DNA of 64,000 nucleotides from Leptodactylus fallax (taxonomy: Eukaryota > Chordata > Amphibia > Anura > Leptodactylidae): positions 9,609,001 to 9,673,000 of the forward strand of contig CAMRHE010000011.1 in NCBI GenBank assembly GCA_947044405.1, given 5' to 3'. The notes under the pieces were generated by a model, which had not been told where the DNA came from, did not search any database, and saw only the letters and a list, made by a program, of their open reading frames with translations. Made by a program: the position numbers and the translations under genes. Positions 11,410 to 24,479 of this stretch are shown in pieces (the stretch's first letter is position 1; every line of letters starts with the position of its first letter).

Positions 11410-12407
11410 CTTTAGTTTGTAGGTAAAAGAAGTGTATGAGAGTGGGAGGCATGGGGAAAAGTCTGTGTAAAGTTTGGGGAAAAGGTGAATCATCTGATAG
11501 AGAAAGAGGCATGCATAGCAGTCTGTGTGAGATGGGGGTATCTGCCTATTCTAAACAGTGGATAAGGAAAGACAAAGACACAAGTGCATCAAGTTCTATC
11601 TATAAACCCACCAGCTTGATCCAGAGGTATGCAAAAAACCAAGTGGAAAAAAAAACTCTCTCAACACCAAGTATAGTAATTGGAATAAATCCACGGATCA
11701 ACATCTTATCCCAAAAACTTTAGTTACCCTAACCTTTTTGCTTTCCAGAAAGTCATCCAGGTCCCTCTTAAACCTGGACAGGTTAGCAGTCATCACAACT
11801 CCAAGTTTCATAACCTGTATTTGTACTCTAATCCACCCCTCCCCTTAATTATCTTGGTCACCCTCCTTTGCTCTAGTTCAGCTATGTCTTTCTTATATAC
11901 AGGTGGTTTGATCAGTGATTTGTATAGACGCAAAGCTATGTTTTTCTTATGACCATCAATTTCTTTCTTGATCCATCTCATGATTTTATTTCTTGGCAGC
12001 AGCTAACTGGCACTGGTTTACTATCAACCAATATTCCCAAAACTTTTTCAGTGGCAGTTTACTCAGTCTTTTATTATTTAATACATGATTGCCAAAATTT
12101 GTTTTTACTTCCCAGGTACATAACTTCGCATTTATCCACATTACATTTATTTTCCGTTGCCATGCCCAAGCTTCCAGCTTCCCCAAATCCCTCTGTAATA
12201 TTATCCTATTCTCCTCTGTTGACTACTTTACAGAGTTCAGAATCATTTGCAAATACTGAGATTTTACCAGGTCATTAATTAAAAAAAAAAAAAAAAAAAA
12301 ACTCAAAAAGAAAAGGGCCCAATACTGACCCTTGTGGTACTCCACTGGTAACTGTGACACAATCTGAGAATGTACCATTAAAAAGCAACCTCTGTTTCCT
12401 ATCCTTG
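11410..12407. other. Unclassified interspersed-repeat-like sequence
   Basis: From about 11730 to 12360 the text (for example CTTAAACCTGGACAGG, GATTTGTATAGACG, CTTGTGGTACTCCACTGG) has the feel of the untranslated or antisense coding part of an old retroelement, but no frame supports a protein domain. It ends next to an A20 tract at 12281-12300 and just before the DIRS terminus at 12408. Confidence 0.35.
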
Positions 12408-12577
12408 AATCGTTGATTGTAATGTCAATCTGTATTCCCTTAGTCCAGACAGCAGCACAATATGGGGGTATCTCTGCCCCTGTGTGTTGTTTAGGACAGG
12501 TGGAACCTTTAATTAGCACCAAAAAGGTGCCTCCTACTAGCCCTATAAGAGGGCACAAGAGACCTCCCTCCACTGTG
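12408..12577. repeat. DIRS left inverted terminal repeat
   Basis: Reads inward from AATCGTTGATTG through CAGCAGCACAATATGGGGG and GGTGCCTCCTACTAGCCC to CACTGTG. Its reverse complement matches 17544-17688 closely across the shared 125-bp core (CACAGTGGAGGG to CCCCCATATTGTGCTGCTG). The outer 45 bp differ between the two ends, which is normal for DIRS elements. Confidence 0.9.
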
Positions 12578-12621
12578 TAAATTATAAAGTAACAGGAAAC
12601 AAGCTTCTAGGGAGGGAAGCC

Positions 12622-12705
12622 TTGTGCTGCTGTCTGGACTAAGGGAATACAGATTGACATTACAATCAACGATTCCCCTTACGTCCGACAGCAGCACAAT
12701 ATGGG
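12622..12705. repeat. DIRS internal complementary region
   Basis: Positions 12622-12674 are the reverse complement of the left outer end (from TTGTGCTGCTGTC to AATCAACGATT). Positions 12672-12705 are the reverse complement of the right outer end (CCCCTTACGTCC to ATATGGGG). The two are fused with an overlapping AAT. In the DIRS replication model this region acts as a splint that aligns the two cDNA ends for circle formation. Confidence 0.9.
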
Positions 12706-12822
12706 GAGATAGCAAGTAATTCCCCTAGGGAGGGTTTCCTCGCCTTACAACATCAAGGACTGACTGACCAAAGGCAGTTGTCTGGAAACTGCGGATGTCC
12801 AATGATAATGTTTAACAAAAGG

Positions 12823-13855
12823 TTAACTGAGATGACTATGATGCAGCCGCACAAATCTGGTCCAATGGTAAGGACCGATACTCAGCCAAAGAAGTCGACA
12901 ACCCAGGTCGAGTGGCCGTAGAAAGACTGGAGGGAATAACTCCTGAATAAGAAAGGAAGACTTAATTGTCTCCTTGATCCATGTGGATAGAATAGGCTTG
13001 GAAGCCTTGAGGCCTCTGTTTTTACACTGCATATCAATTAGTAGGCTTTCGGCCTTCTTAAGCGGTTGAGTGTGGAATAGGTAAATCCACAGACACCTTA
13101 CCACATCTAAGGTGTTGAGCTTTTCTTCCTCCTCAGAGGTTGGAGAGGGGAAAAACACAGGTAACGAAATTAGCTGATTGCTATTATAGTATGAGGGGAC
13201 CTTAGGGATAAACCCAGGCAAACCTAAGGTGCACCCTATCTGCAAAAACAAAATGTACGGTTCTCTAGAAGAGAGGGCCTGGAGTACTCCTACTCTTTGG
13301 CAGATATAATAGCCAACAAAAAAGTGGTTTGTAGGCTAAATATTTTATCCCCGTAGTCTCCAAGGGTCCAAATGGAGGACCGCACAGGCCTGTAATGACT
13401 ACCGCAAGGTCCCACTGGGGATGATACTGAGGGCTTTAGCCTCATTGCCCCTTTAAGGAATCTTGCAACCAGAGGATCCTGAGACAGACGTCTGTTCAAA
13501 TGAGCGGAGAGGGCCGCAATCTGCACTTTCAAAGTGGCAGGGGCAAGGCCCTTATCCAAACCGTCCTGAAGAAAATATCAGCCGTTGAAGGTTCTAGATT
13601 ATTAATACCCTTCTTGGAGCACCACTCCATGAAAATTTTGGCTGTCCTCTGGTAGTTCTTATTGGTAGATTCTGCTTTTGCAGAATAAAGGGTCTTCAGG
13701 ACGGCCTCTGACAGTCCTCTATCCTGCTGTAGGGACTGCTCAACCTCCAGGCTGTCAGGTTGAATCTCCAGAGATCCTGGCACTTCAGAGATCCTTGGGA
13801 AACCTGGTTCTGGATGGGGGGGAAGCCTCCAATATATCCCTCGACTCATCTCCAT
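12823..13855 (-). pseudogene. DIRS tyrosine recombinase, frameshifted
   Basis: Would insert the circular cDNA. The N-terminal core-binding part lies at 13855-13529 (LYSAKAESTNKNY, then WCSKKGIN) and continues at 13559-13290 (ATLKVQIAALSAHLNRRL, then FLKGAMRLKP), the SAM-like domain of DIRS recombinases. A downstream catalytic segment at 13251-12823 has LDVVRCLWIYL and KASKPILSTWIKETI, matching the region before the catalytic tyrosine. At least two frame changes separate the blocks. The catalytic R-H-R-Y set could not be confirmed in full. Confidence 0.8.
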
Positions 13856-15500
13856 GAGTTGGGAAAAACCAAGCTCTTTTTGGCCAGAATGGAATGATGG
13901 CTATCACAGAGACTTGGTCCTGTCTGATTTTCATTAATACCTTTGGTATTATTGGAATTGGAGGGAAGATGTATGCCAGCCTGGACCTCCAAGGGATGGA
14001 CAGGGCATCCACTGCCAAGGGATTGTCCTCCTGGTAAAGGGAACAGAACTTCTCCACCTTGGCGTTGAGTCGGGTTGCCATGAGGTCTATTTCTGGAAGA
14101 CCCCTGTTCAGGGTAATCTGATGAAAGACTTCTGGATTGAGTGACCATTCTCCTGATACGGCATAACCCCGACTCAACCGATCCGCTACTATGTTCAGGG
14201 AGCCCTTGATGTGAACTGCGGATAAATGGGTTAGATTTTTCTCTGCCCATGTAAATATCAGATCTGCCTCCCTAAGGAGGGTTGGTGATCTGGTGCCTCC
14301 CTGTCTGTTCACGTACAGCACTGTGGTCATGTTGTCTGACCGGATTTTGACTGCTCTTCCCTGGGAAGAGGCAAGCAATAGAGTAAGGCACGATATACGG
14401 CTCTGAGCTCCTTCCAGTTGGACGAGGTCCTTTTTTCAGGAGCGCTCCAGACTCCCTTTATGGAGTTTTAGTCCAATGGGCTCCCCATCCCGAGAGGGAT
14501 GCATCTGTAGTCAACAGGGTCCAAGAAGGTTGGACCGTGGACCTTCCGTCTTTCAGGTGCAACCACCACTTGAGGGAAAAAGACGGGTCCTGGGGGAGAG
14601 TCGAATCTTCTTGCTGAATGTAAGAAGGGAGCGATCCCAAGCCTCTAGTAACTCCTTCTGGAGGGGACGTAAGTGCCACAAGGCCCATGGGACTGCCTCC
14701 ACTGCGGAAGACATCAAGCCCAGGATCTTCATCAATGTTCTGATGGAGGCTATCGGCTTTTTGAAGAGGTGCCGGACTGCCGCAACCATCTTCTCCTTCC
14801 TTGCTGGTGTCAAGGAGATTTGCAGGCGGACTCAATCTAGGAAGTAGTTTTCTCAGAGGAACTTCCTTCGAGTTGAAGGGATCGTTTTTGACTTCTCCCA
14901 ATTTATAAGCCATCACAGACTCTGAAGGCTGTCTGTAGGTACTGGAGCAGAACAGACTCTGACTTGGCCTTTATCAACCAGTCGTCTAGATAAGGCACCA
15001 AGAATATCCCCTGAAGCCTGAGGGCGGCCGTAATGGGGGCCACTACCTTTGCAAAGGTGTGGGAAGCAGAGGAGATCCCGAAGGGTAGTGCTGTGAATTG
15101 AAAGTGCTTCCTGTGGCCGGAAACTACTACGGCAATCCTTAGAAAAAAACCTTCTGTGTGGAGGTAAATAGAAATATGCAAATAGGCGTCTTTTATATCC
15201 AAAGTCACAAAAAACATCGCCTTAGAGGAGAAAGGTGGTGACAGACTTTATGGTTTTCCTATGGAAGCGCTTCTTTTGATGAAGCGGTTGAGGTACCTTA
15301 AGTCTATGATCATTCTCCACTTGTCTGCCGGTTTTGGCATCAGGAAGACGGGAGAATAGACACTGGATCCTTCTTCTAGAGAAGGGACTTCCACCAGGGC
15401 TCCCTTGTGAATGTACTCTCGGATGAAGCATTCCAGGGAGGCTGCGAGTTAACACAAACCGATCCTGAGGAGGACGGAGGAACTTCATTGCATAACCTCT
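13785..15500 (-). pseudogene. DIRS reverse transcriptase / RNase H, frameshifted
   Basis: Reading right to left: an RT block with MPKPADKWRMIIDL (near 15340-15290, in a frame different from its neighbours); a block at 15217-14903 with VTLDIKDAYLHI, FTALPFGISSA and the catalytic YLDDWLI; then RNase H remnants LTTDASLSGWGAH (near 14500) and, at 14378 onward, SDNMTTVLYVNRQGGT and NIVADRLSR. The segment IIPFWPKRAWFF before 13855 is the connector typical of DIRS pol. Several frameshifts and stops separate the blocks. The YLDD pair and the RNase H aspartates survive. Confidence 0.88.
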
Positions 15501-15640
15501 TTGGATTACCTACCGGACCCATGGGTCTCGAATTTTTTCCTGCCCGCAGTTGAGAAAGTGGGAGACACGACCTCCGACAGGAATCTCGGCCACAGGAAAA
15601 CTGCTTCTGATGTCAAAAGCTAGGCTTGACTTTTTTATCA

Positions 15641-16842
15641 TCAGACTTCGGAATCTCCGGCCGGCGCCTCTAGAGGAATAACTAGAGCCTCTCTGGACTG
15701 CCTTCCACGACGAGGCGGATAGCCTCTACCACGGCCAGAGCCAGACCTACCTCTGAAGGCCTGGGGTAAAGGTTTACCCTTCTTGTCGGCCAAGCCCTCT
15801 AGGATCTCGTCTAGGGCACAGCCAAAGACTCTACTCGGCTCAAAGGGTAATGCGCACAAATTATACTTTGAGGGGAACATAGCTCTCCAAGGTTTTAACC
15901 ATAGAGGTCTTCCTGCTGCAGTGTTCTTGGTAAGTGCCAGGGATTTGGCCGCCAGCCTTAATTGATGGCGGGAGGCTTCCGTTAAATATTCAGCTGCCAG
16001 GGAAACTGAGCCTAGAAACCCTAGCAGCTCGTCTCTGGAGACTCCAGAGTCGGTCACTTTTGAGGTGGACCAGGTCAGTACATAATTTGGCTGACACTTC
16101 ACAGGACGCAACCGCACAGCGGTCTTGGGCGAGGCAGCTGAATAAGCCTTCTTGAAGGTATTGTCGAAGCGCCTGCCATGGCGTCGTGCAGATTTGCTCC
16201 ATCATCTGATGGTACCTTAGTGCGGCAGGACAGTTTAGCCACCGCCATATCCACCTTTGGAGGAGGACCCCATTGATCCCATTGAGCAACTGGGAATAAA
16301 GCGCTGAACCTCCTAGGAACCACAAGAGGTTTTTCAGGACTTCTCCACTCTGAGGACATTAATTTTTGTAATGTGTGGTCCACTTGGAAGACCCTAGGCC
16401 CTCTATAGGTGGACGCGGAGGCTTCCCCGTCAACATCACGATCCTTAGACCGGATGGACTTCAGCAGCCGGCTTAATTTTTCGAGTGGAAGCACGGCCTG
16501 CTGGTATCTTCAGTGGAATCGTCAGATGAGAGTGTCACGTCCACTATCTGATAATCTTCATCAGAGATCCGTAAGGAAGATTGTGTCTCAATCTGCGGTC
16601 TCTTGGCAATCTGGGCGATGGAAGAACGAATCTCCTTTAAGAGACTCCTCATAAAGTCCTTTACCCAAGTAACAACCTCTTATAGAAGGTACTTCCGGCA
16701 AGGTCTGCGACACTGGTGACAGCGGGTAAAATCATAGCCGTCAGGCAAAGGGGTATTGCAATCCAAACACATTAGGTGTTTCAAGTTTAGAGGAATTTTT
16801 CCTCCTAATCGCATCGCCATTACGTGCTGCAGAAGATGACAT
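15641..16842 (-). pseudogene. DIRS Gag-like protein, frameshifted
   Basis: A likely start is ATG 16842 (MSSSAARNGDAIRRK), with a stop at 16741. Later blocks are at 16494-16099 (EWRSPEKPLVVPRRF and PPKVDMAVAKLS) and 16117-15641 (LTKNTAAGRPLWLKPWRA, FEPSRVFGCALDEI, then a basic, glycine/arginine-rich tail). This order, including a nucleic-acid-binding-like RG-rich end, matches vertebrate DIRS Gag. The blocks are in different frames. A T-tract at 16919-16938 lies upstream. Confidence 0.75.
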
Positions 16843-17543
16843 CTGAAACATCAAACAGCCACGTGACACTGAAACAGGGAAGATCGCCAAGCATCGCATA
16901 AAAACCCAAGGGGTACCTCTTTTTTTTTTTTTTTTTTTTGAATCGGTCACTTGAAGAGAGAAAAAAACCGTCAGAAAAAAACCAGCCACCGCAACCCGCA
17001 GCAGAGGAGCTAGAAACCACTCACTCAACAAATAAAGGACTGCATTCAGACCTTTTAAATGTAATCCAGCAGCGAGGGGAGGAAGCCAACAAAGAAACAC
17101 TTATACAGCACCAAAACAAGTCAAACGCCATACTGGAACATAGAGGAGCATAAGCCTAAGCCAGAGGCTCAAAATACAAGCAGCAAAAATCAATTCTATA
17201 TTTTGCCTTTAAATTTTAAATTTCCAAACTTACCGCACTTTTTCCGAGAAAACCGGAAGTAGGACGCGGTGGTGCGCAAAGGCTTCCTTCCCCTGGGAAC
17301 ACGGAACCGGAGAAAAGTTCCGGCCGCGGAGGTTCCCCGCTTACTTCCGGGATCGCGCTGCCTGCAGATGGATGCCGGATAACGCTGCGCTGCGGTGCGA
17401 AGGCCTGAAGGCCCGAAGGACCGGAGGTTTTTTCTTTGGGACCGAGGTACCCCAAGAAGGTAAGCCAGGAGTAACGAAAACCCCTAGCAACGGGAGGTCA
17501 CAAGAGACCTCCGTCCACCTGTTCCACACAGGACAGAAAAAAA

Positions 17544-17688
17544 CACAGTGGAGGGAGGTCTCTTGTGCCCTCTTATAGGGCTAGTAGGAGGCACCTTTTT
17601 GGTGCTAATTAAAGGTTCCACCTGTCCTAAACAACACACAGGGGCAGAGATACCCCCATATTGTGCTGCTGTCGGACGTAAGGGGAAT
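17544..17688. repeat. DIRS right inverted terminal repeat
   Basis: Begins CACAGTGGAGGGAGG and ends ACGTAAGGGGAAT. It is complementary to 12450-12577 over its inner 125 bp. Being the 5' side for minus-strand transcription, it is expected to hold the promoter, but no TATA box is evident. Confidence 0.88.
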
Positions 17689-17989
17689 CATTTTTTAACC
17701 CAGTTACGCTAGGTTCACACTAGAATTTGGCTTTCCATTCTTCAGAATTGTTAATCACCAAACACATTTTGACTACTGAGGATTATTGCACAAAAACAAA
17801 TAAAAAATACAAAATGCAATACATATATAAAAAAGAAACAAAGTCAATATAAAACAAGTTTAGAAATTAGACATTCCAGTGTATAAAGTCCCTGAATCTA
17901 AAGTTATTTTATGTTAAAGGGGATGTCCAGGCAAAAATGAACACCCAAATTATTTTTTTAATTTGGCCAGGGCGGTGGAAAAAAAAAAA

Positions 17990-18545
17990 CCACACTCATC
18001 TTTCCCTATGTTGTGAAAACATAGCATTTTTTTTCCGGCTGCTGAAACACAGCAGAATAAAATGCAGCATTTTACAGTACCAGCAAAGTGAATGAGATTC
18101 TTGCTAATCCCTTCCACACACTGCAGAAAGAAAATGCTGCAGAAAAGCATTTTCAAAGCATTTTTGAAAAACGCAGCATGACAATTAAACCTGCAGAAAT
18201 GCTTTCATTTTCCCTAAAGGTTTAATAAGGGAATAAGATCCACATAAAAAAAACTCTGCAAAAACGCATATATGTTGCTGAAACGCAGCTTTTTTTGTTG
18301 CAGATATTGTTGAGGTTTTCTGAGCCAAAGTTAGAAGGTAAAAGTATAAGGACTTTCTATATATTTCACATTCCTTCTGTATCCATTTTTGGCTTTGGCT
18401 CAAGCAACAAAATCTGCAACAAAAAAAGTTGCATTTCCGCAACGTGGGGCAGTAGCCTGAAAGACGTTTTGAAAGAAAACACAACGTATTTCCGCTGTGT
18501 TTTTTCCAGTGTTTTTCAGCTGCGTTCTGTAACATGGGGCCTTTT
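17990..18545. mobile_element. MITE remnants of the GCAGC/GGGGCC family
   Basis: Contains the same interior motifs as 6286-6686 (AATGCAGCATTTTACAGTACC, TGCAGAAA, GAAACGCAGC) and finishes with CTGTAACATGGGGCC near 18541. An opposing fragment (TTTCCGCAACGTGGGGC) lies near 18436. Boundaries and orientation are unclear because several copies or a rearranged copy are superimposed. Confidence 0.45.
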
Positions 18546-19099
18546 TCCCACTTAGATGCACTGAGATCTGAGAAATTACTCCTTGGTTTTTCTGGTCTTA
18601 GGCTTTCTACAGGGACAACACTGGAGAATGGAGCTGTGATGGACTCATGGTGTGCAGCATTAACTCCTTTTCTGTCCTAAACCACAATGTATGCAGACAT
18701 TAGCCCCCCCCCCCCATCATTGGTTACCAAAACACTAACATTAACCCTTTCAGCAAGTTATCAGTGTAAGCTATAGTATAATAAACTGCCTTATTGAAAG
18801 AATACTAAAAACAAGTTTATTGCTCAACAATTAAAATAGAAGAGCTGAAGCCATCCACATTCATATAAATGTCCAGGCTTCCGGGTGGAGCTGAAATAAA
18901 GCCAAACAAATTTGCAAAAATATTCAGGCTTTTGAATAAGCCAAACTTGGAAGTAGGTACATGGGTACATACACTGCAGGGTATAGTTCAATTATTCTGT
19001 ATAAAGGTGATTATTGTGCATTAGTGCTGGGAGCAGGGATACAAATGTTGTTAGTGGAGTGATATAGCAGATTAAATTGTTGCTTCACCCAATATTCAA
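18546..19099. other. Unannotated non-coding stretch
   Basis: Contains a C-tract near 18703-18714 and AT-rich sequence. No gene or terminal repeat was recognised. Confidence 0.35.
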
Positions 19100-20355
19100 T
19101 ACACCTCTGATGCCGCAACCCAAATAGAGGAGACCAGAAGATGGGAGTAGTAGTGGCAGATGCTGTGCCACCTAGCAGGCCGAGCACATTCACCAACCAC
19201 TCCAGTCCCACTCCTGGGCCGGACAAAGTCAAGGGGGGTCCTGCAGCACTACCTGGATGGTTCTTTCCCCCGGGGTGCTTCCAGTTGGAGAGGGGACCTC
19301 TCCTCTCTGAGGCGGTGTGGTGTAGGTCGTTAGGGCCCTGATGTTAGAGCAGGCACAACTCAGGAGTCAGCAGTGCAGTTTAACCAGGAAAACAGTTTTT
19401 ATTAGAACAACTGGAACAAAAGTAACGGCAGCTTCTGAATGGGGGTAGTAGTACAATGTCTAATCCCCCAGCCTTGGGTCTAGGAGGATGTCCAGGAATG
19501 TTACAGGATCTGCAATTTAGTCCACCTCCACTCCTCCTCTCATGTCTCTCCCAGCCAGGTATACTGGGGATGGAGTCACAGGGAGTCCTGACAGGGATCT
19601 GGTTACCGGTAGACTAGGCCCAGGGGCGTAACTACCGGGGTAGCAGCGGTAGCGGCTGCCACAGGGCCCAGGACATTACGGAGCCCCGTGGGCCCCCGAT
19701 GCTTTTTTTTTTTTAAATAGGCCGCTACCTGCTGGAATAACCCAGCAGGTAATGGGCCCTATATACTTACCGTTACCCGGGGGTCCTGCTCACGGCCGCC
19801 TGCGCTTCTGATTCTGCGGAGGCGGCTGTGCGCAGTAGTGGGGATCGGTAGGTAAGGCCGCGGGCCGAACACCACAATCACTGCTATAATTATACATGTC
19901 AAATGTTCGCCTTGAGGCCCAGCCATTCCTAGTTACGCCACTAACTAGGCCTGAACGTGGTCCTCTTGTCAGGGTCCTCTCCTGCTCCTCCTCGCACAGC
20001 ACCGAAAATGTCCAACAGCTTAGACAGCTACTCTCTCTTGCTCAGGGCTGTCTCTGGATGAGCCTGGGGCTGATGTTATTCCTCCTGGGGCTGTGAAGGC
20101 AACCGTTGGGCCACTGTCCAAAAGTTGGTGGCAGGACCACTCTGCACACCTTCTCCAGATAACTGCACACACTTGACTGACTAGACTAACCATCGTTGGG
20201 GAGACTAGGTCTCCTTACAACCCCCTCCCAGTGGCCTTTGATAGGCCAGGGCTGAACCAAGGCCAGGTTTGAACAATGCAGGGGGGGAAATAGAGAGGAT
20301 ACCTGCATAACATTACATTTAACATAGAACAGAACATACCAACACAATCCCAGAG
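19100..20355 (-). mobile_element. LTR-retrotransposon fragment (LTR plus leader), copy 1
   Basis: The reverse complement of this segment aligns with 52846-54104. Shared landmarks include TGTTGGTxTGTTC at the LTR start, AACCTGGCCTTGGTTCAGCCC, a polyadenylation signal before CTGTTTTCCTGG, and GGAGAGGTCCCCTCTCCAAC, AGTGCTGCAGGACCC and GGAGTGGTTGGTGA in the leader. No gag or pol frame is preserved. It is split by the hAT MITE at 19621-19943. Compared with the other copy it lacks the extra duplicated leader block. Confidence 0.75.
19621..19943. mobile_element. hAT MITE (CAGNGGCGTAAC termini) with 8-bp duplication
   Basis: A 323-bp element starting CAGGGGCGTAACTA and ending TAGTTACGCCACTA, flanked by ACTAGGCC at 19613-19620 and 19944-19951. 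Removing the element and one ACTAGGCC gives the uninterrupted sequence that is seen, on the other strand, near 53248-53255 in the paralogous LTR. The insertion is thus supported by an empty-site paralogue within the window. Confidence 0.92.
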
Positions 20356-20637
20356 GCACAAAAGACAAACAATTAAAAGCAGAAGCCTCCGGGATGCTGC
20401 ACAATAATCACCTCTTCATTAGTCTGAAGTCTGAATATTTATATTCATTTGGTTTATTTTATCTCAGCCCCGCTATTTTAATTATTGATTAATAAGATAA
20501 TTTGCCAGTATTCTTTCAATCAGACTATTATTATACGCTGGATGATCTTATAGAATGTAAACATATTATCTAATTATAATAATTTTTTGGTATCAGTGTA
20601 AATTAGTGTCAGTTAAACTATGTTACAACTGTATATA

Positions 20638-22191
<1,554 letters not shown>

Positions 22192-22199
22192 TATCTCCA

Positions 22200-23399
22200 C
22201 CTTCTATTAAAAAAATCTATACCACAGAACATTTTTGGTACATTACTGTAGCACTGGCACAGTTTCTTGTCAGTTTTTACATATTGTAGTTTTAGACAAT
22301 TATTTTATGCTAATTTGTTTCCTAAATTACATGCCATTTGGGCATTTTACTAAAGCTTATTTCTTATTTGTTACAATAAACTAAACTTTTATCTTTTATT
22401 CAAGATGAGTGATTAGCACATGCACCTTTGGGTTTTGTACATCTATTTTAGTACAAGAGTACTTCAGTGATGCTCTCCAATAATAAGAATATTTAACTTT
22501 GCACTTATATACTTGATTGCTAGTTGTAACTCATGAAGTAGTTTGCAAAATTATAGTTATTAGGTTTTTTTTTTTTATAGATTCAATCTTTGCCATTAAT
22601 ATTTAACCCAAATTACTGCACTTGACACAGTAATACAACTTTACACAAAGAGCAATCATTTTGAGTGACCTAATATAAGACAGATAAAGGTAAATCATTT
22701 TAAAAATAAAAGGGTATATTACATTGTTTAGTAGTCTATCAGATTGCAATGTATTTAGGATAAAACACATTAAGTATCAAAAGTAACAAAGTAAAGCATA
22801 GTTGCTGCATCTTTATATGTTTGAACGTTCTACATTACATATCACATATCATGTGACATTATTGTGACAGTATTACATTTACAAAAAAATATTGCAATAT
22901 TCAGTTTAGTCTGGGGCATGGTTTGCCAGAATTGCAGCAGGACATGTGCTCTTGAGCTCTGCTGCCATCGCTTCTAAATCTGCTGAGTATCTCCACCATC
23001 ACAAGTTATTAGTGCTGCCACTAGCCTCAGGGGTATCCCCCCAGACCCCAGTTGGTGCTGTGAGACTAATTTTTTCTTGCCTAGACATCAGTGGACAGTG
23101 GCTCCTAACTGAGGCCTATACATCCCACTGCAGCCTGTGCTGTGTAACAGATTCTCGCATCCTAGAGAGGAAGAGCAGCCCTGCTAACCATCACACTGCT
23201 GCTTACCTGCCTCTTCTTGGAGCCTGTGAGGCGCTGTGCTCCCGACAGTTTGCACTGCTCTGCCGCCATCTTGGGGCCATCAGCGGGGACATTGTGAGGT
23301 GAAACCGGGGCCTGGCCCCCTTCGTCTGCTCCCCTCTCCCTTTCCAGCATTCATCGTTGTCGCCCTGCACTCTCCTGACACAGGGAAGATACTTCTAGA
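22200..23399. other. Unannotated AT-rich then GC-rich non-coding stretch
   Basis: 22200-22900 is AT-rich without domains. 22940-23399 is GC-richer with short open frames of no recognisable family. No exon signature is convincing. Confidence 0.4.
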
Positions 23400-24400
23400 C
23401 AGTGGCGTAACGATCGTGGTCGCAGGGGATGCGACCGGGCCCAGAGGGGCACGGGGCCCACAGCCAGCTGGAAAGGGCCAGGTCCCTGGACCACCATGAC
23501 AGTGGTCGGGGAACCAGGCTTTCCCCAACCACTATACATGTTAACGGAAGGGGGCCAGACCAGACCCCTTTCCAGCGGATGCCAACCCAGGGTAGGTGAC
23601 TAAAAATTAAAAAAAATACTTATACTCACCTGTCCTCGGCTCACCATCCACTCCTGGGCTCTTCTGGCTGGTTTCTGAGGTCACGTGTGCCAGACCTCAC
23701 ATCTGGGGCCTGAGATTGGCCCCAGTGGTCACATGGGGAGTGCTGGCGTAATGACGTTATCGTGCCCCACGTGACCGCTGAAGCCCAATCACAGTCCCCA
23801 GCAGTGACGTCTGGAGCGCAGGACCTCAGTCGCGAGACAGAAGAGAATGCAGGAAGTTCTCAATCGGAAGGAGCAAGAGGTGAGGTAAGGTGAGTATAAG
23901 TGTTTGTCATTTTTAATCACTTTTCCTGGGCCTCTATTTATTATACTCTGGGGTCTGAGGAGACCCTAAAGTATAGTAATAGCACCAGCTCTAGGAGGGG
24001 TGCTCTTGGGAGCTCATAATACTCTGTGGGGGCCACTGTGGAGTACATAATACTGTGTGGGGGCCACTGTGGAGCACATAATGCTGTGTGGGGGCCACTG
24101 TGGAGAACATAATGATGTGTGGGGGCCGCTGTGGAGCATATAATGCTGTGTGGAGGCTGCTGTGGAGCACATACTGCTGTGTGGGGGCCGTTGTGGAGCA
24201 CATAATGCTGTTTGGGGGCCTCTGTGGAGCACATAATGCTGTGTGGGGGCTGTTGTGGAGCACATAATGCTGTGTGGGGGCCTCTGTGGAGCACATAATG
24301 CTGTGTGGGGGCCGCTGTGGAGCACATAATGCTGTGTGGAGGCCGATGTGGAGCACATACTGCTGTGTGGTGGCAACTGTGGAGCACTGTGCCTTCCTCT
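23400..24400. mobile_element. hAT-family (CAGTGGCGTAAC) element fragment
   Basis: Starts CAGTGGCGTAACGATCGTGG at about 23400. It contains paired splice-like motifs in inverted arrangement (CTTATACTCACCTGTCC near 23617 and GGTGAGTATAAGTG near 23889), a GC-rich centre with CCCAATCACAG, and TTATTATACTCTGGGGTCTG near 23938. The same ordered parts occur in reverse near 62690-63233. Its far end is blurred by the 31-bp minisatellite, and no right terminus was identified. Confidence 0.6.
23985..24385. repeat. 31-bp minisatellite
   Basis: Unit GTGTGGGGGCC-CTGTGGAGCAC-ATAATGCT with a 31-bp period (for example starts at 24241 and 24272), about twelve copies with small changes. All minus-strand frames give the same repeating Pro/His/Ser-Cys-Ser-Thr pattern, which reflects the period and not a protein. 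Similar units occur at 1-215 and 62560-62660. Confidence 0.93.
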
Positions 24401-24479
24401 GCTGCCTGAACATGAAACTGGAGCCCTGCAGTGCTTGGACCTTGCAGGTTTGCTGCTAAAAACCTCTCCTAAACCCTGA

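Larger units (their letters stand above)
12408..17688 (-). mobile_element. DIRS-type tyrosine-recombinase retrotransposon, structurally complete, coding decayed
   Basis: A 5281-bp element on the minus strand. It has inverted terminal repeats at 12408-12577 and 17544-17688 and an internal complementary region near the left end (12622-12705). Gag, RT/RNase H and tyrosine recombinase remnants lie in the order expected reading from right to left. The outermost bases at both ends share AAT (12408-12410 and 17686-17688). There is no target duplication, as expected for DIRS elements, which insert circular DNA with a tyrosine recombinase instead of an integrase. Frameshifts and stops interrupt every gene, so it is not autonomous now. 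Confidence 0.92.

Noticed and set aside
22946..23302. 118-codon plus-strand frame as a possible host exon
   Set aside because: No domain or convincing splice context; it lies next to the hAT-family fragment in GC-rich repeat DNA.
23985..24385. Possible CRISPR-like array
   Set aside because: Units are contiguous with no unique spacers, and the context is a eukaryotic transposon.
23941..24413. Three overlapping minus-strand open frames rich in CSTxxPTQHYVLH
   Set aside because: They are translations of the 31-bp minisatellite in all frames.
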